Shown: one piece after another, positions 19,901 to 28,479 of the stretch
How the letters are laid out: every line of letters starts with the position of its first letter
Numbering within the stretch: the first letter of the stretch is position 1
Origin: Halobacteriovorax sp. GB3
Lineage (GTDB): Bacteria; Bdellovibrionota; Bacteriovoracia; Bacteriovoracales; Bacteriovoracaceae
Assembly: GCF_028649655.1 (NCBI RefSeq)
Contig: NZ_JAQSLN010000004.1
Coordinates: forward strand, 124,001-188,000
DNA: 64,000 nt
Direction: 5' to 3'
The notes under the pieces: model-generated
What the model saw: the letters and a program-made list of their open reading frames with translations, nothing else
Databases searched by the model: none
Told to the model about the DNA's origin: nothing
Made by a program: the position numbers and the translations under genes

Positions 19901-22204
19901 AACATCTTTCCAAGCGAAACGAATTATTCCGTTATTTGAGTATTGGTGCATTTCCGTGACATTTACATCAGCGTCCTTTTTACCGTAAACACCATTGAAT
20001 GGTACGGAACTAGCAATATTTCCAAATTGATTAGAAAATGTAGTTGTAGGTCCATAATTTCCACCAAAGTAATCTTGAACTTCTACTTCAATTGGAGTCC
20101 CTTGATCATTTAATGTTTCAAAGAGATAAGTTTTTTGACCAATCCCATTTCCATCAATGAGCTTATCGACACGTCCATCACCCTTTGGACCAACAGCAAA
20201 GACATCTACCCACTCTTGAAAGCGAGGTACAGGTCTTGGAATTGTACACGACTGAATATTAACGTTGTATTCAGAATATTTCTTAGTTGTATCATCGATG
20301 TATGAAAGAACACCGTAGAGATACTTTCTACCAGGAAGTAGATTTGGAATACGATAAGATCTTGTTGTCTTAGAAAGATTATCCGTACTCGAATATCCAG
20401 CAGCACCAGCAACAGCTTCACTGAATCTAAAAGGAGTTCCATCATCTTCCTTCCAGAAGACTTCGAAACGGTTATAAATACCCGCAGTAGGAGCTTGCCA
20501 TGAAACATCGAGAAAATCTGTTCCCGTAGAACAAGCTTGAGTCGCACCAGGGAAATCAACAATATTTGGAACTTTAATTTCTAAAGTTTTACACTTAACA
20601 ATCGCCGCTGCTAAGTTTCTTCTAACAAAATTATTCGTTTCAATAACAGGAATAGCACCAAAGCAGTAAATCTGATCAGACTGAGTTGCACCAGCAGCAA
20701 AGAAATTTCCTCTAACTTTAACACTTTCAAAAGACTTATACTGAGTGCTCGAAGTTGGTGACTGAGTTAATCGAGTCAGTCCATTACAATTAGATTTCGA
20801 TGTTGAACTTGCGACATTGTAATCAAGACGAACAGGACTTGTATCATCAAGGTTTTCATAACAATAGAGTTCAAACTTATTTAAGTAACCAGCAGATACA
20901 ACTGGAGCATCGAAGGCAATTTCGATTTCATCAAGTCTATTCTCATCTGTAGGATCATTAATATTAAGAACCCCAGAAAATGGAGCAAGAGAAGGTGTTA
21001 CTCTGTAGTTAATACTAGAACCTAAAATTCTTGAATCCTTACCACAACCCACATCACGACAAGCCGCGATATTAATTTTGTAATAGGCATAACTCTCTAA
21101 TCCAGAAAGATTTAGAAAGTCGTTAGATGAATTAACCTGAAGAGATGTGTATGTATTGTTATTATCAGTGTTATCAAGATAAGTTTTATCTAGCTCTGGA
21201 GTACTATCAAAAATAGAAGCATCATCAGAAGGTTCACCAACTTTTCTATAGTAAACATAGTATTCACTAAATGGACCATTTGCGGCATCCCATCGAATAT
21301 CAACAGACGTTAAGGCCTGATCCCCAGCAGGTGTTACAAGATTCACGGAGTCAGCATTCCAGTAAAAAACATCATTTCCACTTAGAGTTGAAGCCGCGAG
21401 AACAAAATTATTTGTCTCTCTTTGATAAGATGTGATCGTCTCACTATAGTCAACAAAACCTTGATGAATTGCTCTTACATTGAAGTAATACTTCGTTCCA
21501 GGATTGAGGTTTGCAATCTCAACACTCGAAATTGAAGCCGGTCTTGGATTGGTCATATAATCACTTGGAAAGTAATCTCTCTGTACTGCTTGGTTTCCAT
21601 CATCTAAGAGATCTTGTGGTGTTCCATTTACTGATGAAATATAACGAACTTCATAAGCAACAGGATCTGTTTCTGGAAGGTTAATAATTCGACCAGAACT
21701 TTGAGCTGGAATCCATTCAACTTTAACTGTTGTACGCCCACTAGCTCCACTCAATGGAGCCGCTCGAGAAATCCCACCAAAGATAGCTGTATTATTTGTT
21801 AACGTTTTAGCAAAGAGAGTTTTATTATTATTACTTTCTTCACCAGTTTTAGAGTTCGCTACACCAACTCCAAAACTATATTCAGTGTTTGTTCTTAAAT
21901 TTTCTACAACATATTGGTAGTTACCAGATTGATTAATGACAAGTGAGTCCCCTTTAATTTCTAAAGGAGTTAATGAATTGTTCACATAAATCTTGTAAGT
22001 AAGATCCTGCGGATTACCTGACGCTGGTAAAAAACTTACTTCAATTTTATCATTAGCAATACCGACTGCTTTTACAATCCCTGAAAAGCTGATCTCTTTC
22101 GATCCATAACTCGCATTCTTTGTTGATTGAGGGTTCTTATCCTCAACCGTACCAACGCAAGAAGCAAATAGAGCTAATAACAATACAACACTTATGACTT
22201 TCAT
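16991..22204 (-). CDS. Giant surface lipoprotein with FN3 repeats and a C-terminal SUMF1/FGE-like domain
   Basis: 1737 residues; lipobox LFASCVGTVED (Cys 16). The first half holds several FN3-type domains (for example TKYYFNVRAIHQGFVDYSE, SYAYYKINIAACRDVGC). The second half carries the elements of a formylglycine-generating-enzyme fold, spread by large insertions: LLIDRYELGC early, then GLQDIIGNAMEYSSEQ, SARGGSYTAG and the closing VAVRCAVRIGD. This fold often serves as a C-type-lectin-like binding domain when active-site Cys are absent, so catalysis is not implied. Its N-terminal 100 residues are paralogous to the 633-residue lipoprotein immediately upstream (both begin CVGTVED.NPS). Same operon. 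Confidence 0.72.
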   Translation of the reverse strand: MKVISVVLLLALFASCVGTVEDKNPQSTKNASYGSKEISFSGIVKAVGIANDKIEVSFLPASGNPQDLTYKIYVNNSLTPLEIKGDSLVINQSGNYQYVVENLRTNTEYSFGVGVANSKTGEESNNNKTLFAKTLTNNTAIFGGISRAAPLSGASGRTTVKVEWIPAQSSGRIINLPETDPVAYEVRYISSVNGTPQDLLDDGNQAVQRDYFPSDYMTNPRPASISSVEIANLNPGTKYYFNVRAIHQGFVDYSETITSYQRETNNFVLAASTLSGNDVFYWNADSVNLVTPAGDQALTSVDIRWDAANGPFSEYYVYYRKVGEPSDDASIFDSTPELDKTYLDNTDNNNTYTSLQVNSSNDFLNLSGLESYAYYKINIAACRDVGCGKDSRILGSSINYRVTPSLAPFSGVLNINDPTDENRLDEIEIAFDAPVVSAGYLNKFELYCYENLDDTSPVRLDYNVASSTSKSNCNGLTRLTQSPTSSTQYKSFESVKVRGNFFAAGATQSDQIYCFGAIPVIETNNFVRRNLAAAIVKCKTLEIKVPNIVDFPGATQACSTGTDFLDVSWQAPTAGIYNRFEVFWKEDDGTPFRFSEAVAGAAGYSSTDNLSKTTRSYRIPNLLPGRKYLYGVLSYIDDTTKKYSEYNVNIQSCTIPRPVPRFQEWVDVFAVGPKGDGRVDKLIDGNGIGQKTYLFETLNDQGTPIEVEVQDYFGGNYGPTTTFSNQFGNIASSVPFNGVYGKKDADVNVTEMHQYSNNGIIRFAWKDVLFNSGATSMNQLISTYETSGVNKNQRAYGYRVYRSDDGKKNWIDLTDSAYTFQTFSNSGLLVASSYSERARANDTLETYDAVVFTDYSVKQPTMGTNTNVNRARTYYYKVVPVFNNTELTYERETTNPQHIIKVVLPPENMALVKRFMANRQVCRELGKTIDTDLRQYYTCTWNGVGARGLSSPWSIGSTVYDFGSDLLIDRYELGCDYTRGDYANLNSTFTSGSSLQFNGTADSGSKFKGCLMTSTASRTQDTSGTNHPADGTTYTDRTDYRVGDCIGEAYKEIYAGSAACSGTGTYTFHRIFTPGVGGAGINLTDCTDANNLYENFYDFFRTDSNSAAALQTQGEFGAVYYNRTYIGSSTYNRAAARLRAGGSTNANFSNTNLRMKDSAIGPSRCHINIPTQDNAVNVGQITSRWFPVNYLNDLTYNNAGGSADVDILTAPLSQVMNNNALFDNTQNTLPAGNLSISAEQRFDATTPIARMFSSNDAKLPPLDGLNQAQANAVCSTYKVEVGLYNNDDDTFSGTSGELSKRLMRRTEGIVAAKHPVSMSETEITNREDGSETTAAVTSGSTFNGSCNSYDRAIDDGTNLVRSGESFKVNMTYSVQGGSTAFRPVITTGSSFFDGNGASINTQNCTSRYGLQDIIGNAMEYSSEQMHCNFSGYSAFLGTSRVVGASIPFTPADNLYYDTQFLTWVQRSPDSGRCSFVEAGSARGGSYTAGQSISPAIRFDGNVNTSVVEAANPIDAESVDYVRNGDGFFFDFGQNVLGPRLNANDTLALKFDATVNNATRLTSSSSDPREGRYFNPIVGLPVTCWSNSCSNSADNRALSTTELADPDGDGNDDVADYTFLMPTGSSQILSDGISEIVETQTQISSVTSTLNGSYNYIDSINPGDGSNTTATKNYSGEDFSVRDAFWRVGQGEELIFLNFGSSTFNGSGRFSAHIKGLSDSVQKRQRDVAVRCAVRIGD

Positions 22205-22205
22205 C

Positions 22206-24107
22206 TTAATTCACCGTAACTGAGAAAATGTTAGTATTAATCTGTGAGTAAATGTTGTCGTTAGAATAGTAAGTTAATACTCCCAATTGATAAGTCCCAG
22301 CACTAGGGAATGGTAAAGTATAACTTGTCTCTCCGTAGTCAACTTCTACTCTAATATAATTTGCATCGCCTCCCATGGCGTCGCTAAATGAAAATGTTCC
22401 ATTCGTCGTTCTGACAAAGACAACGAATTTGTCATAAATTCCACCTGATGGCGTTTGCCAAAAGATAGAGAATGAATTGGTACTTGGATCAGGGTTTGAT
22501 GCCGAGATAGCACCGCCAAACTCATCAAGAGTTGGCGCTAAGACCTGAGGGTTCGCACAAACAGTTCTTTCATTTGATCTGTTGATTGAGACAGAACCAT
22601 CTTCCCAAACATATGGAAGTAAAGAAAAACAATAAGTGGCCGCACCAGTCGTATCAACTCCTCGTACAGAAACCTCAGTATCATTTACAAAATCAAAGGT
22701 TCCAGCAACAAGTGAACTAGAGTTCGCCACAGTTGGGTGATTCAGGAAAACATTATTTGTTATCGGACTTCCAGCAGAACCTTTTGCTTCAACAATAAGT
22801 CCATCGACAACACCTGAAGTAATATCAGGTGGGTCAAATCTTAGATAAACTTCATCTAGGGCCCAGCTATTTTTAGGATTATCAATTGCAATAATACCAC
22901 CAAAATTTGCTAACCCTGGGTCAGTCTTATAAGGAGGTGCTGATGTATATTCAAGCGAAGTCGAAGACTCACAGGCAGCTGTCGTACAAATGACAACATA
23001 GATATCGTAATCAGTATAAGGAGTTAAGTCGGTAATCGTTGTAGAACTTGCTGTATAGATAAGCTTCTTACAAGAGTAAGCATTATCTCCTGTTTCAACA
23101 CCGTCACAAACATTATCTCTTGTCGTGCGATAAGACGCCCAAGTACCACCTTCAGATCTTTTTTTGTAATAAACTCTATAATGATCAATTGGCCCTTGAG
23201 CAGGGTCCCATTCGAGATTGAACGAATAAAGACCAGCTGAACCACTTCCCGCAGAAATGACTAAGTCCTTTAAATCGACATCAATTGCGGAGAGGTCTTC
23301 ACTTAAAGTCGAAACGAGAGCGTAGTTAGAGTTCTCTTCTTTTTTATAACCAGCATCAGCACTATTAGTAATGTATCCTTGGTTAATTGCTCTTACTCTT
23401 ACGTAGTACTTTGTTCCCGGTTGAAGACCGTTAACTTGGTGAGAAACCTTATCACCGTCAACTAACTCAACTTTTCTTAGAGGGATAACGAAAGTTGGGT
23501 CATCAAAAGCAACGGGCGTAAGAGAGTCGGCATCAAGGAGAACAATCTCATATTGAGAAACGTCTCTATCATCAGGAGAAGCAACAGAACCATACTTTGG
23601 TGCTCCGGCCCAGTTAACAATAAGGGCCGTTCTTCCATCTGCTCCAGGAAGATTTTCAACAGTTGTTACACCGTAGAAATGTGATGTAGGGTTTCTAAAT
23701 GTTGATGCGAGAAATTTTGCATCATTGGCACTTTTAGCCCCAGTCTTATTATCAATCGCCTGAACACTGAAAACATATTTGGTATCAATTTTTAAACCAT
23801 CAATTGTGTACTTTAGAAAACCTCTGTAGTCAGGTCTTATTGAAGCTCCTGTTACAGTCACAGGCACTGTCGCACCGTCATAGTTAATTACATAAGTCAC
23901 ATCTCTAGGATCAGTATTGGCCGGAAAAAAGAAAACATCGATTTTGTCATTGGCAATAGGCACGGCCTTTTGAATTCCTTCAAAGCTTAGAATGGAACCA
24001 CCAACGGACACACCCTTGGATGTTGACGGATTTAAATCCTCAACCGTTCCCACACATGAGACTAAAGAAAAGGCCATAAATAGGATTAACAAATTTAGTT
24101 GCTTCAA
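22206..24107 (-). CDS. FN3-repeat surface lipoprotein
   Basis: 633 residues; signal peptide and lipobox SLVSCVGTVED (Cys 19). The rest is four to five FN3-like domains with the recurring pattern LQPGTKYYVRVRAINQGY and DLTPYTDYDIYVVICTTAAC. It is a shorter paralogue of the N-terminal part of the 1737-residue protein and lacks the SUMF1-like half. It is the first gene of the lipoprotein unit and faces the divergent promoter region shared with motA. An extracellular adhesive or structural role is inferred from the domain type. Confidence 0.7.
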   Translation of the reverse strand: MKQLNLLILFMAFSLVSCVGTVEDLNPSTSKGVSVGGSILSFEGIQKAVPIANDKIDVFFFPANTDPRDVTYVINYDGATVPVTVTGASIRPDYRGFLKYTIDGLKIDTKYVFSVQAIDNKTGAKSANDAKFLASTFRNPTSHFYGVTTVENLPGADGRTALIVNWAGAPKYGSVASPDDRDVSQYEIVLLDADSLTPVAFDDPTFVIPLRKVELVDGDKVSHQVNGLQPGTKYYVRVRAINQGYITNSADAGYKKEENSNYALVSTLSEDLSAIDVDLKDLVISAGSGSAGLYSFNLEWDPAQGPIDHYRVYYKKRSEGGTWASYRTTRDNVCDGVETGDNAYSCKKLIYTASSTTITDLTPYTDYDIYVVICTTAACESSTSLEYTSAPPYKTDPGLANFGGIIAIDNPKNSWALDEVYLRFDPPDITSGVVDGLIVEAKGSAGSPITNNVFLNHPTVANSSSLVAGTFDFVNDTEVSVRGVDTTGAATYCFSLLPYVWEDGSVSINRSNERTVCANPQVLAPTLDEFGGAISASNPDPSTNSFSIFWQTPSGGIYDKFVVFVRTTNGTFSFSDAMGGDANYIRVEVDYGETSYTLPFPSAGTYQLGVLTYYSNDNIYSQINTNIFSVTVN

Positions 24108-24440
24108 GATATTTCCCTCATAAATAAGAATATCTACTTATTCGTATTCACTATCTTAAATCGGTTTTTTTGGTGGATTCTTGAAGTAAAGGCCTCTATA
24201 TGTGAAAGGATTTTATATAATCCAATATTTTTAATGACTTACAAGAAAGCATAATTCTTAAGAGGGAAATTTTTGACCATAACTCTTGAAACATTTCTTC
24301 AATTTATCCATCAATTTAAAGTTTTATAGCCACAAATCGTTGTGCTTTAGAAAAAAAGAAATAAATTACGAGAATTTATAAAGAATTCAATTATCTTCCC
24401 GATATATGTAGCGAAAAGCATTCAATACACGGAGGACAAT
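24108..24440. other. Divergent intergenic region between lipoprotein and MotA-like operons
   Basis: About 330 bp of AT-rich DNA without an open frame. It must hold the promoters for both the minus-strand lipoprotein unit and the plus-strand motor unit, implying co-regulation. I see no convincing -35/-10 pair or operator that I would defend. GGAGGAC at its right end is the MotA-like ribosome site. Confidence 0.5.
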
Positions 24441-25226
24441 GTGAATATATTTTCTTTGATTGGATTAATCCTATCTGCTGCAGTTCTATTTGCAGGACTT
24501 AGGCTTTCTTCATCTGACTTAAAAATCTTTTTTGACGGCCCATCACTTTTTATTGTTCTTGGTGGAACATTTGCTGCAGCTTCAGTGGCCTTTCAATTAA
24601 ATAAACTTGGTTCTCTTTTCAAAATCTTTTTTAGCAATTTCCTGAAAGGGAAAATGGTCGATACAGCATCGGTCATCAAAGATATTATGAAAATCTGTGA
24701 AGCCTACCGCTCCGGCGAAGCTCTTGAAAGTCTTGTTTCTAAAGCAGAAGATCCATTCCTAAAAGAGGCCATGGAGATGATTGGAGATGGTGTTCTAGAG
24801 AAAGATAAAATTATCGATATTCTTAGACAACGAGCAGACCAAATGAGCTTAATCAGAACAGTAGATGTAAAAAAGATTAAGTCTCTTGGGAAATTTCCAC
24901 CAGCTTTTGGAATGATGGGAACGACTATTGGAATGATCGTACTTCTAGCAAACCTTGGTGGTGCTGATGCCATGAAGTCTATTGGTCCGGCCATGGGAGT
25001 TTGTCTTATTACAACTCTCTACGGTGTTATTATCGCTAACCTTGTCGTTATTCCAATTGGCGAAAACGTAGAAGAAATCACACGTCAGATGGAAGTTAAA
25101 GATGAAATTATTTTAGAAGGTGTAAAGCATATTCTAAAAAAATCTAACCCAATTCTCGTTGCAGAAGAACTTAACTCGTTCCTTGTTCCAGAAGAAAGAT
25201 TAGATTGGAAAAACGCCACAGCTTAA
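24441..25226 (+). CDS. MotA-like stator protein (proton/sodium channel subunit)
   Basis: 261 residues starting at GTG, 4 bp after GGAGGAC. Four hydrophobic helices are visible: 1-20, 33-51, and two following the signature GKFPPAFGMMGTTIGM at about 150-165, which holds the conserved Pro of MotA/PomA. The cytoplasmic loop between helices 2 and 3 has the charged AYRSGEALESL segment (residues 88-98) that in MotA touches FliG. With a MotB partner such proteins form ion-driven stators. Length and motif fit MotA/PomA better than ExbB/TolQ. It is the first gene of a four-gene operon with no flagellar genes nearby. Confidence 0.9.
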   Translation: MNIFSLIGLILSAAVLFAGLRLSSSDLKIFFDGPSLFIVLGGTFAAASVAFQLNKLGSLFKIFFSNFLKGKMVDTASVIKDIMKICEAYRSGEALESLVSKAEDPFLKEAMEMIGDGVLEKDKIIDILRQRADQMSLIRTVDVKKIKSLGKFPPAFGMMGTTIGMIVLLANLGGADAMKSIGPAMGVCLITTLYGVIIANLVVIPIGENVEEITRQMEVKDEIILEGVKHILKKSNPILVAEELNSFLVPEERLDWKNATA

Positions 25227-25236
25227 GGACTAGAGA

Positions 25237-25944
25237 ATGGCAAAGAAACAACAACAAGAAGAAGAAAATGGAGATGCGTGGTTAGTAAGTTATGCGGATA
25301 TGATGACGCTTATTGCGTGTTTCTTTATCCTCATGATGGCCTTTGCTAACTATGATCCAGCTGGCTTTAATAAAAAAGCAAAAGAGCTTTCAAAGGCCTT
25401 CAATAAAGGACAATTTAAAAGTTCTGATATTAAGCTCTCTGAAATTTCAGAAGAAATTGCAAGACACCCAGAACTTAAAAAGAAAGCAAAGATTACGCTT
25501 ACAGATTCTGAACTCGCAATTACTTTTTCAAGTAGTATTCTCTTTGACAAAAAGAGTGCAGACTTAAGTGATGAGATTCTTCCTGCTCTTGATACTCTTA
25601 TTGATATTATCCGAACGAGAGATCCATCCTTTAAAGTTATCATCGAAGGTCATAGTGATGCCTTTGAACATAGAGAACTTGTAAATGTAAATTCCTCTTG
25701 GGAATTAGCGGCACTTAGATCTTCAAGAGTACTAGCAAGATTCGAATACTTCGGTTTCAACCCACAAAAACTTGTTGCACTTACAAAAGGTGATACTCAA
25801 CCTCTTGCTCCAAATGCAAATGATAAGGGTGAGCCGATTGAAGAAAACCTCGCAATCAATAGAAGAGTTGTGATTAAAGTTGTTGAACCAAAAACAGAAG
25901 CGAAAAAGATTAAATTTGGACTAGGTATTTATTTCGATGAATAA
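25237..25944 (+). CDS. MotB-like stator protein with OmpA peptidoglycan-binding domain
   Basis: 235 residues. A short charged cytoplasmic N-terminus leads into a single helix, SYADMMTLIACFFILMMAF, with the ion-binding Asp at residue 21 in the usual MotB position. Residues 120-225 form an OmpA/MotB C-terminal domain (FKVIIEGHSDAF, LAALRSSRVLARFEYFGF), which binds peptidoglycan. It follows the MotA-like gene by 10 bp and overlaps the next gene by 8 bp, so the stator and the next protein are translationally coupled. It is the anchored half of the stator. Confidence 0.9.
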   Translation: MAKKQQQEEENGDAWLVSYADMMTLIACFFILMMAFANYDPAGFNKKAKELSKAFNKGQFKSSDIKLSEISEEIARHPELKKKAKITLTDSELAITFSSSILFDKKSADLSDEILPALDTLIDIIRTRDPSFKVIIEGHSDAFEHRELVNVNSSWELAALRSSRVLARFEYFGFNPQKLVALTKGDTQPLAPNANDKGEPIEENLAINRRVVIKVVEPKTEAKKIKFGLGIYFDE

Positions 25945-26527
25945 TTTTAACAAACTTTTGAAATTTCTTTTCGTCTTTATTACCTTCAGTTTTGGCGGAA
26001 CGTATCTCTATAACAAATTTGTTTCAACTGAAGCAGATCTTTATATGAAGAGATATTCTGACTCAGCAATTAGAAAGAATTGTCCTAGTGATAGTGAGAA
26101 AATCTACTATCAAGAGTGCTTTAGAAGAGATATTGGAAAAGTTATGTCCTTGGCATCACCAAGAGATATTCCGAAGATCTTTGATGCACTTAATGGCTTG
26201 AGAAAAAGAGACGAGTTTCAAGCAAAAGAAGGATTTGAATTAGCTTTCTCCAAACTCCTCTATTTTGAAAACACAGTTATTCTTTTGGGCCATCTTTCAG
26301 AAATACAAGTGAGTCGAAACGGCATTACATTTTTAGATATTGTTCTCATTCCTTTTCTTGGCCCCTATGTAAAAAAAGAAGTTGCCAAGATAAAGGCAGA
26401 TTTCTCTCTATTTGAAAATCAATCAGACTCTTTAATGAGCAATCCAGAACTAAAGAATAGATTTGAACAAATACAAAGAAAAATTAATTCGATAGAAACG
26501 AGTAAAATAGAACTGCAACAGCAGTGA
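25937..26527 (+). CDS. Small membrane protein of the stator operon, unknown family
   Basis: 196 residues. One hydrophobic segment near the N-terminus (KLLKFLFVFITFSFGGTYLY) anchors it; the rest is a charged, mostly helical extracytoplasmic domain with two Cys and a hydrophobic stretch near residue 125. The start overlaps the MotB-like stop by 8 bp (ATGAATAA). Not recognised. Position between the MotB-like gene and the Leu-triplet protein suggests a linker or accessory of the stator, for example a periplasmic plug or alignment factor (inference). Confidence 0.55.
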   Translation: MNNFNKLLKFLFVFITFSFGGTYLYNKFVSTEADLYMKRYSDSAIRKNCPSDSEKIYYQECFRRDIGKVMSLASPRDIPKIFDALNGLRKRDEFQAKEGFELAFSKLLYFENTVILLGHLSEIQVSRNGITFLDIVLIPFLGPYVKKEVAKIKADFSLFENQSDSLMSNPELKNRFEQIQRKINSIETSKIELQQQ

Positions 26528-26536
26528 GGATGTCCT

Positions 26537-28360
26537 ATGAGTAATCTAGCAGAAAAAAGAAATGAATTCTATGACCTTTATGAGCTCTCAACTGATCTTA
26601 AAGATTCAATTGAACAGTTCAAAGAGATTCAGTCCAAATTCGATTTCTCCTCACTAGAAGGTTTAAAAAAACTAGACTCCTTAGATCGACTCGATCATCT
26701 TGAAGAACTAGAGAAACTTCAAGTTCTCTCGGGATTGAAAGACCTCTCTATGCTTGAAGGATTACAAGAGCTAACAAAACTAGAAAATCTAAAAAATCTA
26801 ACTCATCTTGAAAAACTTTCAGTCATGGAAAAGCTCGAGCAACTAGAGAAACTGACAAGCCTCGAGAAGCTCGACTCTCTTGAGAATTTAAAAGATCTCG
26901 TTGAACTTGGAAAACTTGATCAACTTTCACTTCTTGAAAACCTTGATGCTCTTAATAACCTTGGACAGCTCCTAGAACTAGAAAAGCTAGATAATCTTCA
27001 AGAACTACAAAATTTATCAAATCTAAAGTCTTTAAAGAAGCTTGAACTAATTCCTGCCCTTAAAGAAGACCTTGATATTGCAATTGAAGGTTTCAACAGA
27101 CTCAAAGAACTCAAGGCCTTAACAAATCTTAGCTTTCTTACTCGTCTTGATTCTCTTGAAAACCTTGTTCAACTTGAAAATCTTAGCAAATTAGATAATC
27201 TAGAAAAGCTAGATAACCTAGAGAGTTTGAATCATCTTGAAAAGCTCTCCCTTCTCGTTCAGCTAGAGAAAATTGACGGTTTAACAGAGCTTGATCGTCT
27301 TGATAAATTCTATGAAACTCTTGAAAAAGAAGGGCATAAATTTGAAAAGCTTAAACACCTCGACAGACTCGAAGATTTAGATAAACTCGATAATCTGCAA
27401 GAGTTAAAAAAACTTCTCAAGCTAGATCGACTAGAAAACCTTTCAATGCTTTCTAACCTCGATAAACTCGCAGGGATGGAGCACTTAACAGAGCTTAAGC
27501 ATCTCGTTGAATTAAAAGATCTTGGAAAACTAGAACAACTTAAAAAACTCGAATCTCTTAATAACCTTAACTCACTAGAGAATCTACAAGAGCTTGCACA
27601 ATTAGAAAAGCTTGCTCAACTAAAAGAGTCTCTCACAAGTGATGAGTGGAAAGTACTTGATAAACTCGATAAACTTGATCTACTCGAAAAGAAGAAGGCC
27701 TTATTCATTGGATCTTTCTTTTTGAATTTTGGCCTAGAATTTGTAAAAACAGTGGCCGTGGCAGGAATCATTCTCTTTTTTGTACTCACTCAAATTAATA
27801 ACGATCAACTGACAAGATTATTAACTGCTGTGAATATGGATAGTTCTGCGGACATCAATCTCAGCCTTCCAATTCTCAATAAAACAACGACAGGTGATGT
27901 TTTTGAAAGTTATTATACGAAAGTAAAAGATTCAGCGATCAGCAAGATTGCCCTTATTTTTGATCATCACAATGAACGAGACCTCTATGCTGTTTACGAT
28001 GATTTGAATTATGTTAGAGGACTTAAATTCTCTGCTAGTGATGGTAAGAATCTTGAGGCAGAGCTCTCTCCTATTTATACGAAGGCATTAAATCAAGCTA
28101 AAATTACTTTTGATGACATGACAGAAACACTCTCTGCAAATAACCAAGATAATATGGAACGAGTTGCAAAAATTAAGCAGCTTAATTACCTCTTCTTTAA
28201 TGGTAGATGCAAAGATACTTTAAAAGGAACAAGAGATTGGGCATCTATCATTGATGATAAGAGTTACATAAAACTAGCTCAAGTTATCTCTCTTGATTGT
28301 ATGTACAACAAGGGAGAATTAAAATCGTCAAATCAACTGAGAAAACTTGTCTCACTCTAA
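26537..28360 (+). CDS. Leu-x-x triplet-repeat membrane protein of the stator operon
   Basis: 607 residues. Residues 40-364 carry 100 triplets that start with Leu (rarely Ile or Met), in uninterrupted blocks of 46 (40-177), 23 (189-257) and 31 (272-364) units, mostly of the kind LEK, LDN, LEN. This is not the LRR consensus, nor a heptad coiled coil (spacing would be 3-4). A transmembrane helix follows at about 390-417, then a 190-residue domain of helical hairpin character. With no signal peptide, the repeat is predicted cytoplasmic and the C-terminus periplasmic. It closes the MotA-MotB operon; a large cytoplasmic protein-binding or lever element is inferred. Confidence 0.75.
   Translation: MSNLAEKRNEFYDLYELSTDLKDSIEQFKEIQSKFDFSSLEGLKKLDSLDRLDHLEELEKLQVLSGLKDLSMLEGLQELTKLENLKNLTHLEKLSVMEKLEQLEKLTSLEKLDSLENLKDLVELGKLDQLSLLENLDALNNLGQLLELEKLDNLQELQNLSNLKSLKKLELIPALKEDLDIAIEGFNRLKELKALTNLSFLTRLDSLENLVQLENLSKLDNLEKLDNLESLNHLEKLSLLVQLEKIDGLTELDRLDKFYETLEKEGHKFEKLKHLDRLEDLDKLDNLQELKKLLKLDRLENLSMLSNLDKLAGMEHLTELKHLVELKDLGKLEQLKKLESLNNLNSLENLQELAQLEKLAQLKESLTSDEWKVLDKLDKLDLLEKKKALFIGSFFLNFGLEFVKTVAVAGIILFFVLTQINNDQLTRLLTAVNMDSSADINLSLPILNKTTTGDVFESYYTKVKDSAISKIALIFDHHNERDLYAVYDDLNYVRGLKFSASDGKNLEAELSPIYTKALNQAKITFDDMTETLSANNQDNMERVAKIKQLNYLFFNGRCKDTLKGTRDWASIIDDKSYIKLAQVISLDCMYNKGELKSSNQLRKLVSL
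26654..27628 (+). repeat. Coding region of the Leu-x-x triplet repeat (about 100 units)
   Basis: Every ninth base begins a leucine codon over nearly 1 kb, but all six Leu codons are mixed and the DNA is not a simple tandem repeat. The periodicity is therefore kept by selection on the protein, not by recent slippage. Confidence 0.85.
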
Positions 28361-28404
28361 AAAATTTAATATTTATTTTTCCTAATAATCCAAAGTTAAA
28401 TATC

Positions 28405-28442
28405 GATAATCAGAGGAAGTCATAAGACTTTCTCTGATTATC
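28405..28442. terminator. Perfect 17-bp stem-loop after the stator operon
   Basis: Seventeen base pairs (one G-T) close an ATAA tetraloop. The tail is AT-rich but has no clean T-run on either strand, so it may be a transcript-end or stability hairpin rather than a classic terminator. Confidence 0.6.
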
Positions 28443-28479
28443 AATAAATATTACCTACCTTTAAATAATTAAATTTTGC

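Noticed and set aside
16991-22204. Active formylglycine-generating enzyme
   Set aside because: The SUMF1-like motifs are spread by long insertions and the protein is a giant FN3 lipoprotein; no sulfatase is nearby, so a binding role is more likely.
24441-25944. MotA/MotB-like pair as ExbB/ExbD or TolQ/TolR
   Set aside because: The PPAFGMMGT motif, long cytoplasmic loop and OmpA-type C-terminus are MotA/MotB features; ExbD/TolR lack an OmpA domain.
26654-27628. Leu-rich region as leucine-rich repeat (LRR) or coiled coil
   Set aside because: LRR needs LxxLxLxxN over 20-29 residues and a coiled coil needs 3-4 spacing; strict period 3 fits neither.
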